Shown: positions 1-8,874 of the stretch, piece by piece
How positions within the stretch are numbered: position 1 is the stretch's first letter
Layout: the number at the start of each line of letters is the position of its first letter
From: an uncultured Flavobacteriaceae bacterium
Lineage (GTDB): Bacteria > Bacteroidota > Bacteroidia > Flavobacteriales > Flavobacteriaceae
Length of the DNA stretch: 64,000 bases
Assembly: GCA_947488345.1 (NCBI GenBank)
Contig: CANKZQ010000004.1
Span: forward strand, 243,278-307,277
Direction: 5' to 3'
Translations under genes and position numbers: made by a program
The notes under the pieces: model-generated
Seen by the model: only the letters and a program-made list of their open reading frames with translations
Told to the model about the DNA's origin: nothing
Database searches by the model: none

Positions 1-612
1 ATCTACTTCTGGAATCCGCAAAAGATCTTGCAAAATGACACTAGAGACAAATGAATTTGGGTTATTTTTAGCGTAATCTAAGCTATAGCGTGTATTTTCA
101 TTATTAATTGCTCTCATTTTATTGTTTATTTCATTGATTTTAGATAAATCATTGTTGAAACGAGCTTTTTGTATTTGAGGAAACAGGTCATTTATTTTGC
201 TTACTATTTTTTGAGACCCTTCTTTAAATTGCTGCAGTTCATCATTTAATTTAGAACCCGAAATAGTAGACGCTTTAAGATTATCGCTATGTGCGGTAAT
301 ATTGATAGAACCATCTTCTACTAAAGGAAAGATGCCTCCACGAATACCGTCTATAAAAATGCCAAACATCGCTGGGGTTTGGATACGCCCCTGAAATTCA
401 AATTGTCCATTAAGAGCTACCGTAGAATCTATCGTGATCGTTGTGTCATCTTTTTGCTTTCTTAACAAAATTTTCGTGCCGTCACTAAGATTTTCAATGG
501 TTGCGCTTATTTTATAATGTCCGTCTTTGGTCGTGTTAGGCTTTTTTGTACATGATAATAATGCTGCGAATATCAGTACCAAAAGATATAGTTGATGTTT
601 AATTGTGGTCAT
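1..612 (-). CDS. Thiol-disulfide oxidoreductase-like lipoprotein, DUF4369 N-terminal part (partial)
   Basis: The gene reads off the left edge of the window, so only its first 204 codons are seen. Translation from the ATG at 612 gives a lipoprotein signal ending LLSC (cysteine at about residue 20), then a beta-rich segment of the DUF4369 type (GHYKISATIENLSDGTKI, then a second strand pair around FEFQGRIQTPAMFGIF). In Bacteroidetes this domain usually precedes a TlpA/thioredoxin domain with a CxxC motif, which would lie outside the window. The family acts at the cell envelope in thiol redox work, often in stress or heme-protein maturation. The redox domain itself is not visible, so the call rests on the N-terminal domain only. 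Confidence 0.7.
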   Translation of the reverse strand, partial: MTTIKHQLYLLVLIFAALLSCTKKPNTTKDGHYKISATIENLSDGTKILLRKQKDDTTITIDSTVALNGQFEFQGRIQTPAMFGIFIDGIRGGIFPLVEDGSINITAHSDNLKASTISGSKLNDELQQFKEGSQKIVSKINDLFPQIQKARFNNDLSKINEINNKMRAINNENTRYSLDYAKNNPNSFVSSVILQDLLRIPEVD

Positions 613-1035
613 AAAGCGTCTTTTTTGTAAAAATAATGAATTGTGAATCGTTCATAGGGTTTCCTAGAACTATAGAAACGTTATTTTTTTAAAAATATGA
701 GATCAAGTTATTAACTATTTTGTAAGTTATTAACAAACTAAAGAAATACATAGAATCCTTTAGATTTCCTTCAGATTTGAAAATTAGTTTCGCACCATTA
801 ATTTAGATCATAGCAGTTTTAAATTCACAGATGTTGTCATTGAGTACAATTTTAGTAAAATTAATACGTTAGGTATATGCTGTATAAGTATAGCGTCCCC
901 TATGTTTTATTGTTATGCTCCCAAATTAGTTGAACGTTTTTGTTCAATTTTGAGGGTGTTTATTGTCAAAAATCCGCTATGATTTTGAAATATTATTGTT
1001 GATTACAGAAGGTAATTAACGAACGAATATTTGAT
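613..1035. other. Intergenic region between divergent genes
   Basis: This AT-rich gap separates the divergent lipoprotein gene and the large secreted protein gene, so it should hold both promoters. I found no convincing TTG / TAnnTTTG pair for either gene. A short hairpin sits at 930-947 (TTGAAC, six-base loop, GTTCAA, followed by TTTTG), too weak to name. No ORF with coding character was seen. Confidence 0.5.
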
Positions 1036-4000
1036 ATGACGAAAAAATTATTTTTAATTATGCTTGTGTTAACAAGCATAAATGTATTGGCACAATCCCC
1101 TATATTATCTAACTTCAGAATAGAGGAAGCTAATAAAAATAGAATTTATTTTGAAAGTAGTGAGCCTATTACAGGTTCTTCTGTAACTGGTTTTTATCTA
1201 TCCGATAATTTAAGGAAGAGAGTAACAGGTTTGCATATCAATCCTGATCAGCTAACAGGGCATTATTTTACGAGTTCTGAAGCGTTCGATTATTGGGATA
1301 CGTATGCAATTCGTTATGAGGGAGGTAGTGATATTCAAGATTTAAATTCGAACGGAATCTCTGAATTTTGGTTAACGGAAGTGTTGAATGAAATACCGGA
1401 ACCAGCTCCATCTGGTATTCCTTATTTTGTAAGAACAACGGGAGATGACTCTAATGACGGATTAACTCATGAAACAGCTTTTAGAACTATCAACAGAGCA
1501 GTTCTTTTAAAGGCAAAAACTATTTATGTTGAAGCCGGTGATTACGGTGTAGAAAAGCTTAATTTTAACTACAAAGGTACGGCGACAGAACCAATTGTAG
1601 TGCAGGGATATAAAACCATCACAAATGGAGTGCCGGATCCGATAGAAGAAAATTATTGGAAATGGGGAGTTCATGGAACTGGACTAAATTGTGTTTTAGA
1701 TAGTAGTGAAATGCCGACCCTTACTGGTAATAGTACTATTAGAAATGATATTTCGGCAGGAGGTAGAGCTTTTAGAACTTCAGATTTTTTGATTATAAAA
1801 AACTTCCAAACAACTCGTTTTAATACAGGTTTTTTTATAACGGGTTCAGATCATTTGGTATTAAAAAATATCAATGTTTTATATTCAGGTAGATTGAGTG
1901 ATGCCAGAGGTTATGCCATTTTCGCTCAAGGCGGATTACAAGGTATAAATGCATATAACAAATTTATAAATATTAATACAGCACAAGGTATTAGTATGGT
2001 TCGATGGTATGGAGGAGCATCTTTACTAGATAATGTCAAGGTATATAATGATACGGCAGAAAGAGCACCTGATTATTTCATAAGTAATTATGAAGGATCA
2101 AACAGTATCATCAAGAATTGCCTGGTTGATAAAATAGGTGGTTCTGGAGGATCGCACGGGATCAGTTTAAAAAGTTGGTCGTATGTTCAGGAATACAATT
2201 TAATTGTTGATTGTGAGGCAATTAACATGATGGCTGGAGTCGAGCTTAGGCATGATCACGTTAAGAATACTGTTGTTCGAAATTTTGTTGGATATTCTAG
2301 ATTAACCGATAGTTATACTGCAAATGAACTATGTGGAATTGTTGTTAGGGATAATTCTAGTGCCAATAAAATTGAGAACGCGACGCTATATAGACTACAC
2401 AGAGGTATTTACTTTACTGACCAAAGTGGTGAACAGGGATATCAAACCCCTGGGTTTGACAACATTTTTAGAAATATTGTCATTTATAATTCTAATAATG
2501 CCTTAGGACATTATGGTACCACTACAAAACCATTGGCATACGGAAATTATTTTGAAAATTTAACCATTGACTCGGTAAAAAAAATGTACTGGACGAGTGG
2601 TCCTTTGCAATTTAACAGTTCAAATTTCCTGATAAATTCAACCATTAGTAATGTGGAAAGATATGGAGTTTCTACCATTACTGAATTTAATAATAACTAT
2701 TTTAATAACGGATTTAGAACACCTTCAGGAACCAATATTACTGAACTTGACCCTATGTTTGTCAATCCGTCGAATGCTGATTATCATCTTCAAACTAATT
2801 CTCCTATCAAAGATATTGGTAGAGATATATCTCGATCAAGGTATGATTATGATGGTGTTGAAAGAGTTTCGGGTAAATATTCAATTGGAGCCTATGAAGA
2901 TATGGTAGCTTCTTTTGGAAGTGTATCTCCTGATATTTCAATATGCGCCGGAGAATCGACTACATTGGTCGCGTCTGGAGGTGCTAGCTATTCTTGGGAT
3001 ACCGGAGAGACCACAGAGAGTATAACTGTTACTCCTACTGATACAACAACCTATTCTGTTGATATTAGTAATGGTGTTGAAACAGAAACATATGAAATTG
3101 TAGTAACTGTAGATGTTGCTCCTAGTGTCGATGCAGGTGCAGATGTGACGATGTGTGAAGGTGAGACTATTACATTGACCGCGACAGGTGAGGGTGATTT
3201 TTTATGGAGTACTGGAGAGACAGCAGCCAGTATTGAAGTGTCGCCAACAGCAACCACAACATATACCGTAACCGCCAGTAATTCTTGCGCAACAGAGGCA
3301 ACTGATGAAGTGTTAGTAACGGTTAATCCCGGAGTAACCGTAGATCTAGGAGCAGATGTTTCGATATGTGTTGGAGAGTCTACAACCTTAACAGCTATTG
3401 GTGTTGGTCCTTTTAGTTGGAGTACTGGTGAGACCACTGCAAGTATAACTGTAAACCCTTCCGCAACAACAACTTATACGGTGACATCTTCAAATGGAAC
3501 ATGTTCTGATGATGATGATATTATTGTTACAGTAAATACAGCACCAAGCGTAACCGCGAGTGCTGATACAATAATTTGTGAGGGAGAGACGATTGAATTG
3601 ACTGCTACTGGAGAGGGCGATTTTTTATGGAGTACCGGAGAAACATCGGCGACCATTTATGTAGCACCAACAACAACAACAACATATACTGTAACTGCTA
3701 GTAATTCGTGCTCAACAGAGGTGACCGATGAAGTTTTGGTAACAGTGAATCCAAGTTTAAACTTAGATGCGGGAGCAGACGTCTCTATTTGTCTTGGAGA
3801 GTCAGCCACATTAACCGCAACAGGTACTGGACCGTTTAACTGGAATACTGGAGAAACTACAGCGAGTATTACGGTAAATCCGACGACTACAACAACATAT
3901 ACTGTATCTTCAACTAGTGGTGCCTGTGATGATACAGATGAAATTATAGTAAATGTTAGTAATCCGCCAAGTGTGGTGGCTAGCGCAGATACCACTGTAT

Positions 4001-6615
4001 GTGAGGGAGAAATTGTAACCTTAACCGCAACCGGTGAAGGTGATTTTTTATGGAGTACCGGAGAAACTGGATCTAGAATAGATGTGTCTCCTACAGCAAC
4101 CACAACGTATACTGTAACCGCAAGCAATTCTTGTACTGCATCAGCAACTGATGAAGTATTGGTAACAGTGAGTCCAAATGTAACTGTAAATGCAGGAACT
4201 GATGTTTCTATATGTGTAGGAGAGTCAACAACCTTAACAGCAACTGGTACCGGTCCATTTAATTGGAGTACGGGAGAGACAACTGCTAGCATAACAGTGA
4301 GTCCAACTGCGACCACAACATATACGGTAATTTCTGATAACGGTACATGTTCAGATTCCGATGAAGTGATCGTTACCTTGAACAATGCTCCAAGTGCTAA
4401 TGCCGGCGCAGATATGGCAATTTGCGAAGGAGAAACGATCACGTTAACTGCAACAGGAGAAGGTGATTTTTTGTGGAGTACAGGAGAAACTACTACTAGT
4501 ATTTCGGTATCACCAACGGCAACTACATTATATACAGTTACTGCAAGTAATTCGTGCGCAACAGATGCTTCAGATGAAATTTTAATTACAGTGAACCCAA
4601 GTGTAACTGTTGAGGTAGGCCCAGATGTGACTATTTGTGAAGGGGAAAGTTTGACGTTGACTGCTACAGGTAACGGAGATGAATTTTTTTGGAGTACCGA
4701 TGAGACCACTCAAAGTATTACAGTAAGTCCAACAGCAACCACAACCTATATAGTGACCTCCATTGTTGGTGGGTGTTCAAATACAGATGAAATGACGGTT
4801 AATGTCGTTAGACCTCCTACTGTTTATGCGGGTTCTGATGTTACCATCTGTGAAGGAGCTACGGTAACATTAACAGCAACAGGAGAAGGAAGTTTTTTAT
4901 GGAGTACAGGGGAAACCACAGCAAGTATTAATGTAAGCCCTTCGGTGACTACTGCTTACACAGTGACAGGAGCAAGTAACTCATGTTCGACAGAGGTAAC
5001 CGATGAAGTTTTGGTGATGGTTAATCCAAGTGTAACTGTAAATGCAGGACCAGATGTTGCTATCTGTGAAGGAGAATCTACAACTTTAACCGCGATGGGC
5101 ACAGGTCCATTTAATTGGAGTACAGGAGAAACTACTGCAAGTATAACCGTAAATCCGACAAGTACTTCAACTTACACTGTATCTTCTGGTACCGGACCAT
5201 GTTTGGTGACAGATGATGTAGTAGTGTCCGTGAATCAAGCTGCTTCGGTAAATGCAGGGGCAGATATGACTATTTGTGAAGGAGGTACTATAACATTAAC
5301 GGCGACTGGCGAAGGTAATTTTTTATGGAGTACAGGAGAGACGACTGCCACTATTACGGTATCACCGAATTCGACTACAACATATACCGTAACAGCAAGT
5401 AATTCTTGTACAGGAGGAGTGTCTGATGAAGTTTTGGTAACGGTTATACCGAATGCGAATGTGAATGCTGGAGCGGATGTCGCGATATGTTTCGGCGAAT
5501 CGACCACATTAACAGCAACAGGTACTGGACCCTTTAGTTGGAGTACAGGAGAGACGACCGCGAGTATCAATGTAAGTCCGACAGACACCACTATTTATAC
5601 AGTTTCTGCTGGAGCGGCACCTTGTGTTATTTCAGACACAGTTACTGTAAACGTTAATGCTGCTGTGGCTGCAAATGCGGGTGATGATGTTACTATTTGT
5701 GAAGGCGATTCAGTAACCTTAACAGTAACGGGCGAAGGTGACTTTTTGTGGAGTACAGGAGAGACCACGTCAAGTATTACCGTAAATCCTTTGGAAACTA
5801 CTACATACAGTGTATCGGCTAGCAATTCATGTGCGTCTAGTTCTACTGATGAAGTTATAGTGAATGTTAATAAAACGCCGGTTGCTACGGCAAATGATGA
5901 CATAACAATTTTAGCAGGTTCAAGTGTTGATTTGACTGTAAGTGGAGTAGGATCTTTCGAGTGGAGTACAGGTGAGATAGGAAGTCGTATTACAGTGACT
6001 CCGACTGAAACTACTACATATACTGTTACCGCAACAACAGGTGAAGGGTGTGCTGTGAATGATGAAGTCGTTGTAACTGTAGTAGATGAATATGCTCCAA
6101 CCGAAACCACAATTACCGTAGGTCAAAATATGACGATTTGTCCGAGTGACATTGTAATATTAGAGGCACCAACGGGTACGAGATATTTATGGAATTCTGG
6201 AGGGACAGAAAGAAGTATCAAGGTTTCTCCTTCTGAAACTACCATATATTCTGTAAAGGTTTATAATGGAGATGAGTCAGAAACCTATCATTCGACTATT
6301 ACGGTAACCGAGAACTGTTCTGAGGCGATTAATTTATTGACCGATAATGGTTTCGATTTAAATCAAGAAATGACCGTTTATCCGAACCCAACCAAAGGCT
6401 TGTTGAATATAAAACTTAAAGGATATAATAATGACACTTCGGTTTCTGTTTACAATCTAAATGGAACTATGATTTATTCGGGCTCAGTTGAAAATAAATC
6501 AAGATCTAGCGTTCTGAAAGAACAGTTAGATTTATCAAAATTCCCTAAAGGTATTTATTTTGTAAAAGTAAATAACAATGGTAAAAGTGAAACTAAAAAA
6601 GTGATCGTTATGTAG
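1036..6615 (+). CDS. Large secreted beta-helix protein with 16 Ig-like repeats and T9SS sorting tail
   Basis: This 1859-residue exported protein has four parts. Residues 1-20 are a signal peptide ending NVLAQ. Residues about 126-620 are a right-handed parallel beta-helix of the pectate-lyase/DUF1565 kind, opening with the typical YFVRTTGDDSNDG segment and an IYVEAGDYG strand. Residues about 625-1750 carry sixteen Ig-like repeats of about 70 residues, with CEGET..LTATG, WSTGETT and TTTYTV signatures. The last 80 residues are a type A T9SS sorting domain (VYPNPTKG ... GIYFVKV). Beta-helix proteins of this type bind or cleave acidic polysaccharides, but I see no catalytic residues I can assign. 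It is probably displayed on the surface. Only the neighbouring glycan cluster hints at a substrate. It is transcribed alone and ends at a strong terminator. Confidence 0.9.
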   Translation: MTKKLFLIMLVLTSINVLAQSPILSNFRIEEANKNRIYFESSEPITGSSVTGFYLSDNLRKRVTGLHINPDQLTGHYFTSSEAFDYWDTYAIRYEGGSDIQDLNSNGISEFWLTEVLNEIPEPAPSGIPYFVRTTGDDSNDGLTHETAFRTINRAVLLKAKTIYVEAGDYGVEKLNFNYKGTATEPIVVQGYKTITNGVPDPIEENYWKWGVHGTGLNCVLDSSEMPTLTGNSTIRNDISAGGRAFRTSDFLIIKNFQTTRFNTGFFITGSDHLVLKNINVLYSGRLSDARGYAIFAQGGLQGINAYNKFININTAQGISMVRWYGGASLLDNVKVYNDTAERAPDYFISNYEGSNSIIKNCLVDKIGGSGGSHGISLKSWSYVQEYNLIVDCEAINMMAGVELRHDHVKNTVVRNFVGYSRLTDSYTANELCGIVVRDNSSANKIENATLYRLHRGIYFTDQSGEQGYQTPGFDNIFRNIVIYNSNNALGHYGTTTKPLAYGNYFENLTIDSVKKMYWTSGPLQFNSSNFLINSTISNVERYGVSTITEFNNNYFNNGFRTPSGTNITELDPMFVNPSNADYHLQTNSPIKDIGRDISRSRYDYDGVERVSGKYSIGAYEDMVASFGSVSPDISICAGESTTLVASGGASYSWDTGETTESITVTPTDTTTYSVDISNGVETETYEIVVTVDVAPSVDAGADVTMCEGETITLTATGEGDFLWSTGETAASIEVSPTATTTYTVTASNSCATEATDEVLVTVNPGVTVDLGADVSICVGESTTLTAIGVGPFSWSTGETTASITVNPSATTTYTVTSSNGTCSDDDDIIVTVNTAPSVTASADTIICEGETIELTATGEGDFLWSTGETSATIYVAPTTTTTYTVTASNSCSTEVTDEVLVTVNPSLNLDAGADVSICLGESATLTATGTGPFNWNTGETTASITVNPTTTTTYTVSSTSGACDDTDEIIVNVSNPPSVVASADTTVCEGEIVTLTATGEGDFLWSTGETGSRIDVSPTATTTYTVTASNSCTASATDEVLVTVSPNVTVNAGTDVSICVGESTTLTATGTGPFNWSTGETTASITVSPTATTTYTVISDNGTCSDSDEVIVTLNNAPSANAGADMAICEGETITLTATGEGDFLWSTGETTTSISVSPTATTLYTVTASNSCATDASDEILITVNPSVTVEVGPDVTICEGESLTLTATGNGDEFFWSTDETTQSITVSPTATTTYIVTSIVGGCSNTDEMTVNVVRPPTVYAGSDVTICEGATVTLTATGEGSFLWSTGETTASINVSPSVTTAYTVTGASNSCSTEVTDEVLVMVNPSVTVNAGPDVAICEGESTTLTAMGTGPFNWSTGETTASITVNPTSTSTYTVSSGTGPCLVTDDVVVSVNQAASVNAGADMTICEGGTITLTATGEGNFLWSTGETTATITVSPNSTTTYTVTASNSCTGGVSDEVLVTVIPNANVNAGADVAICFGESTTLTATGTGPFSWSTGETTASINVSPTDTTIYTVSAGAAPCVISDTVTVNVNAAVAANAGDDVTICEGDSVTLTVTGEGDFLWSTGETTSSITVNPLETTTYSVSASNSCASSSTDEVIVNVNKTPVATANDDITILAGSSVDLTVSGVGSFEWSTGEIGSRITVTPTETTTYTVTATTGEGCAVNDEVVVTVVDEYAPTETTITVGQNMTICPSDIVILEAPTGTRYLWNSGGTERSIKVSPSETTIYSVKVYNGDESETYHSTITVTENCSEAINLLTDNGFDLNQEMTVYPNPTKGLLNIKLKGYNNDTSVSVYNLNGTMIYSGSVENKSRSSVLKEQLDLSKFPKGIYFVKVNNNGKSETKKVIVM
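3121..5880 (+). repeat. Tandem array of two-domain (A-B) Ig-like repeat units
   Basis: Within the large secreted protein gene, Ig-like domains 2 to 14 alternate between two classes. Class A has GEGDFLWSTGE and TASNSC and tends to end DEVLVTVNP. Class B has GTGPFNWSTGETTASI and tends to end in an acidic run plus VTV. A-type domains begin near 3121, 3544, 3964, 4390, 4815, 5242 and 5661, a period of about 420-426 bp, so the unit of duplication is a pair of domains. Domains 1, 15 and 16 are more diverged and flank the array. Confidence 0.85.
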
Positions 6616-6637
6616 GTAAGTGTATACGCTACTTATC

Positions 6638-6692
6638 ATTTCAAAAACAAAAAAAACCTTTCGAAAAGAAAGGTTTTTTTTGTTTTTGAAAT
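6638..6692 (+). terminator. Strong intrinsic terminator after the large secreted protein gene
   Basis: A perfect inverted repeat has 25-base arms (6638-6662 and 6668-6692) around a five-base GAAAA loop. The core stem is AAACCTTTC / GAAAGGTTT, flanked by eight A and eight T, which gives the U tract. It begins about 23 bases after the stop codon and separates this gene from the glycan cluster. Confidence 0.9.
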
Positions 6693-6716
6693 TTTAATTA
6701 ATAATATATTCCTTTT

Positions 6717-6746
6717 TTTGTGATGAAAAAAAAACACTTATATTTG
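6717..6746 (+). promoter_or_regulatory. Candidate Bacteroidetes-type promoter of the glycan cluster
   Basis: A TTTG box (6717-6720) is followed after 18 bases by TATATTTG (6739-6746), an exact match to the TAnnTTTG minus-7 consensus of the Bacteroidetes primary sigma factor. Transcription would start near 6752 and leave a leader of about 330 bases before the first gene. No other good match lies closer to that gene. Confidence 0.65.
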
Positions 6747-7079
6747 TGACGTGTTATTGAAAAAGAAAAGAAATGCCTTATCCCCATCTTACCTATTACA
6801 GGTTTAGTTATTTTTACTTATTTTAGATATAATAATTTATTTTTTACTTCTTGCTATATTTATCTAATATAAAAAGAGTAAAAATAAATGTTGTAATCAT
6901 ACGTTTAAAGTAGGTGCTAAATAGTTCATGATGAATATTTAGTCATTTTATTTCAAATAACACATTTTAATAGTATTGAAATTAAATTGTAGTATTTTAT
7001 GTACCCATTTTTTTGGGATAGAGGATAGTGAAATAGTCTCTAAGTGCTAAAATAGTATGAGAAAAAGCGTTATAATTAT
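6747..7079 (+). other. Long untranslated leader of the glycan cluster
   Basis: No ORF with coding character is seen between the promoter and the first gene. The clearest structure is a hairpin at 6917-6942: CTAAATA pairs with TATTTAG, then TTCA with TGAA around a TGA loop, with one bulged G. A leader this long is compatible with post-transcriptional control, but nothing in it matches a riboswitch I know. Confidence 0.4.
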
Positions 7080-8051
7080 ATGAAAAATTTTGGATTAATA
7101 GGATTAGGTGGATATATAGCAGAAAGGCATCTGCGGGCTATCAAAGAGACCAATAATAATTTATTAGTGGCATTAGATAAGTTTGATAGTGTTGGTATAA
7201 TGGATAGCTATTTTCCAGATGCGGCCTTTTTTGTTGAGTTTGAAAGATTTGATCGTCATGTGGAGAAGTTAAGACAAAAGAGAAATTTAAACTTAGATTA
7301 TATTAGCATTTGTACGCCTAATTATTTGCACGATTCACATATCAGGATGGCCTTAAGAAGTGGAGCACATGCAATTTGTGAAAAACCGTTAGTATTGAAT
7401 CCATGGAATATCGATGCTTTAGTCGATGTTGAAAAGCAATTCGATAGAAAGGTAAATACCATCTTGCAATTACGTCTCCATCAGAGTATAATAGAACTGA
7501 AAGAGAAAATAGATAATGGTCCCAAGGATAAAATCTATGATGTAGATTTAACCTATTTAACCTCAAGGGGGAGTTGGTATTATACTTCTTGGAAAGGTGA
7601 TGCATCTAAGTCTGGTGGAATTTCTACAAATATTGGTATTCATTTTTATGATATGTTATCTTGGGTTTTTGGGAAAGTAAAAATGAATAATGTTCACATC
7701 CATAATCATGATAGAGCCGCTGGTTATTTAGAATTTGAAAAAGCACGAGTTCGTTGGTTTTTATCAATTAATTATGATGTGTTACCAGAAGAAGTGAAAG
7801 AAAAAGGGCAGCGAACCTATCGCTCGATTACCGTTGATGGAGAAGAGATTGAATTTAGCGGAGGCTTTTTTGATTTGCATACAAAGAGTTATGAAAATGT
7901 AATTGAAGGGAAAGGATATGGCTTAGAAGATGCGAGACAATCTATTGATATCGTTCATGAAATTAGAAATAAAGAGATAAGTCCATTAACAGGTGATTAT
8001 CATCCATTGGCTAAACTGCCATATGCGAGTCACCCATTTAATAAGAGGTAA
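7080..8051 (+). CDS. wbpB: WbpB/WlbA-type UDP-GlcNAc-uronate 3-dehydrogenase (Gfo/Idh/MocA family)
   Basis: The 323-residue protein has an N-terminal Rossmann fold (GLIGLGGYIAERHLRAI, residues 5-21) and the EKP motif of the Gfo/Idh/MocA family at 101-103. The segments DSVGIMDSYFPDA, FERFDRH and TPNYLHDSHI are characteristic of WlbA/WbpB, which oxidise UDP-N-acetylglucosaminuronic acid at C3 on the way to diacetamido-dideoxy uronic acids. The partner enzymes (WbpA-type 6-dehydrogenase, WbpE aminotransferase, WbpD acetyltransferase) are not obvious here, although two DegT-type aminotransferases and two acyltransferases are present. It is the first gene of the cluster. The family call is firm; the exact substrate is inferred. 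Confidence 0.8.
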   Translation: MKNFGLIGLGGYIAERHLRAIKETNNNLLVALDKFDSVGIMDSYFPDAAFFVEFERFDRHVEKLRQKRNLNLDYISICTPNYLHDSHIRMALRSGAHAICEKPLVLNPWNIDALVDVEKQFDRKVNTILQLRLHQSIIELKEKIDNGPKDKIYDVDLTYLTSRGSWYYTSWKGDASKSGGISTNIGIHFYDMLSWVFGKVKMNNVHIHNHDRAAGYLEFEKARVRWFLSINYDVLPEEVKEKGQRTYRSITVDGEEIEFSGGFFDLHTKSYENVIEGKGYGLEDARQSIDIVHEIRNKEISPLTGDYHPLAKLPYASHPFNKR

Positions 8052-8094
8052 ATATTTTATCATTTAAACAACTAAATCTTATAACAGAAACTCT

Positions 8095-8874
8095 ATGAAA
8101 GTATTAATTTTAGCCGGAGGTTTCGGAACTCGACTCTCTGAAGAGACAGGTATTAAACCCAAGCCTATGGTAGAAATAGGAGGTAAGCCCATTCTTTGGC
8201 ATATACTCAAATCATATTCACATTATGGTTTTAACGAATTTGTAATCCTTCTAGGGTATAAAGGTTATATGATAAAAGAATATTTTGCAAATTACTTTCT
8301 TCATAATTCTAGCGTAACTATTGATTTGAAAAATAATGAAGTGAGTGTGTTAAATAACAAGTCTGAAGACTGGAAAATAACGTTATTAGACACAGGTTTG
8401 AACACCATGACTGGGGGTAGAATAAAGCAAGCGAAAGAAATCGTCGGTGATGAAAAGTTTTTGTTGACCTATGGAGATGGCGTCTCAGATGTTAATTTCA
8501 ACGAAATAGTAAAGTTTCATGGTCAACATGATGGAATTATTACGATGACGACCATTCAACCTCAAAGCCGATATGGTACAATAGAATATGGAGATGATGA
8601 TAAATTGGTGAAATCTTTTCAGGAAAAACCAAAGGGAGAACGTGGTTGGATTAATGGTGGTTTTTTTGTGTGCGACCCTGAAGTTTTCGATTATATAGAT
8701 AATGATTCGCAATGTGTTTTCGAAAGAAATCCTTTAGAGAATATGTCTAAAGATGAAAAACTTTATGCCTATAAACATACCAAATTTTGGAGAGCAATGG
8801 ATTCTTTAAAAGATAAAAATGATTTAGAGGAATTATGGAATACCAATAACGCAAAATGGAAAATTTGGGAATAG
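8095..8874 (+). CDS. rfbF: Glucose-1-phosphate cytidylyltransferase
   Basis: This 259-residue nucleotidyltransferase matches the usual RfbF length of about 257. The N-terminal signature LAGGFGTRL (residues 6-14) and the substrate-loop lysines in GIKPKPMVEIGGKPI are clear, and LLGYKGYMIKEYF is typical of the CDP-glucose pyrophosphorylase branch. It makes CDP-glucose from CTP and glucose-1-phosphate in the cytoplasm. The next gene, the CDP-glucose dehydratase, starts inside its last codons, so the two are translationally coupled. Confidence 0.92.
   Translation: MKVLILAGGFGTRLSEETGIKPKPMVEIGGKPILWHILKSYSHYGFNEFVILLGYKGYMIKEYFANYFLHNSSVTIDLKNNEVSVLNNKSEDWKITLLDTGLNTMTGGRIKQAKEIVGDEKFLLTYGDGVSDVNFNEIVKFHGQHDGIITMTTIQPQSRYGTIEYGDDDKLVKSFQEKPKGERGWINGGFFVCDPEVFDYIDNDSQCVFERNPLENMSKDEKLYAYKHTKFWRAMDSLKDKNDLEELWNTNNAKWKIWE

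Noticed and set aside
3657..4709. A 350-codon open frame on the minus strand inside the Ig-repeat gene, with several shorter ones
   Set aside because: The Thr/Val/Gly-rich repeats leave the opposite strand free of stops. The antisense frames repeat with the same period as the Ig domains and have no independent start signals or protein features.
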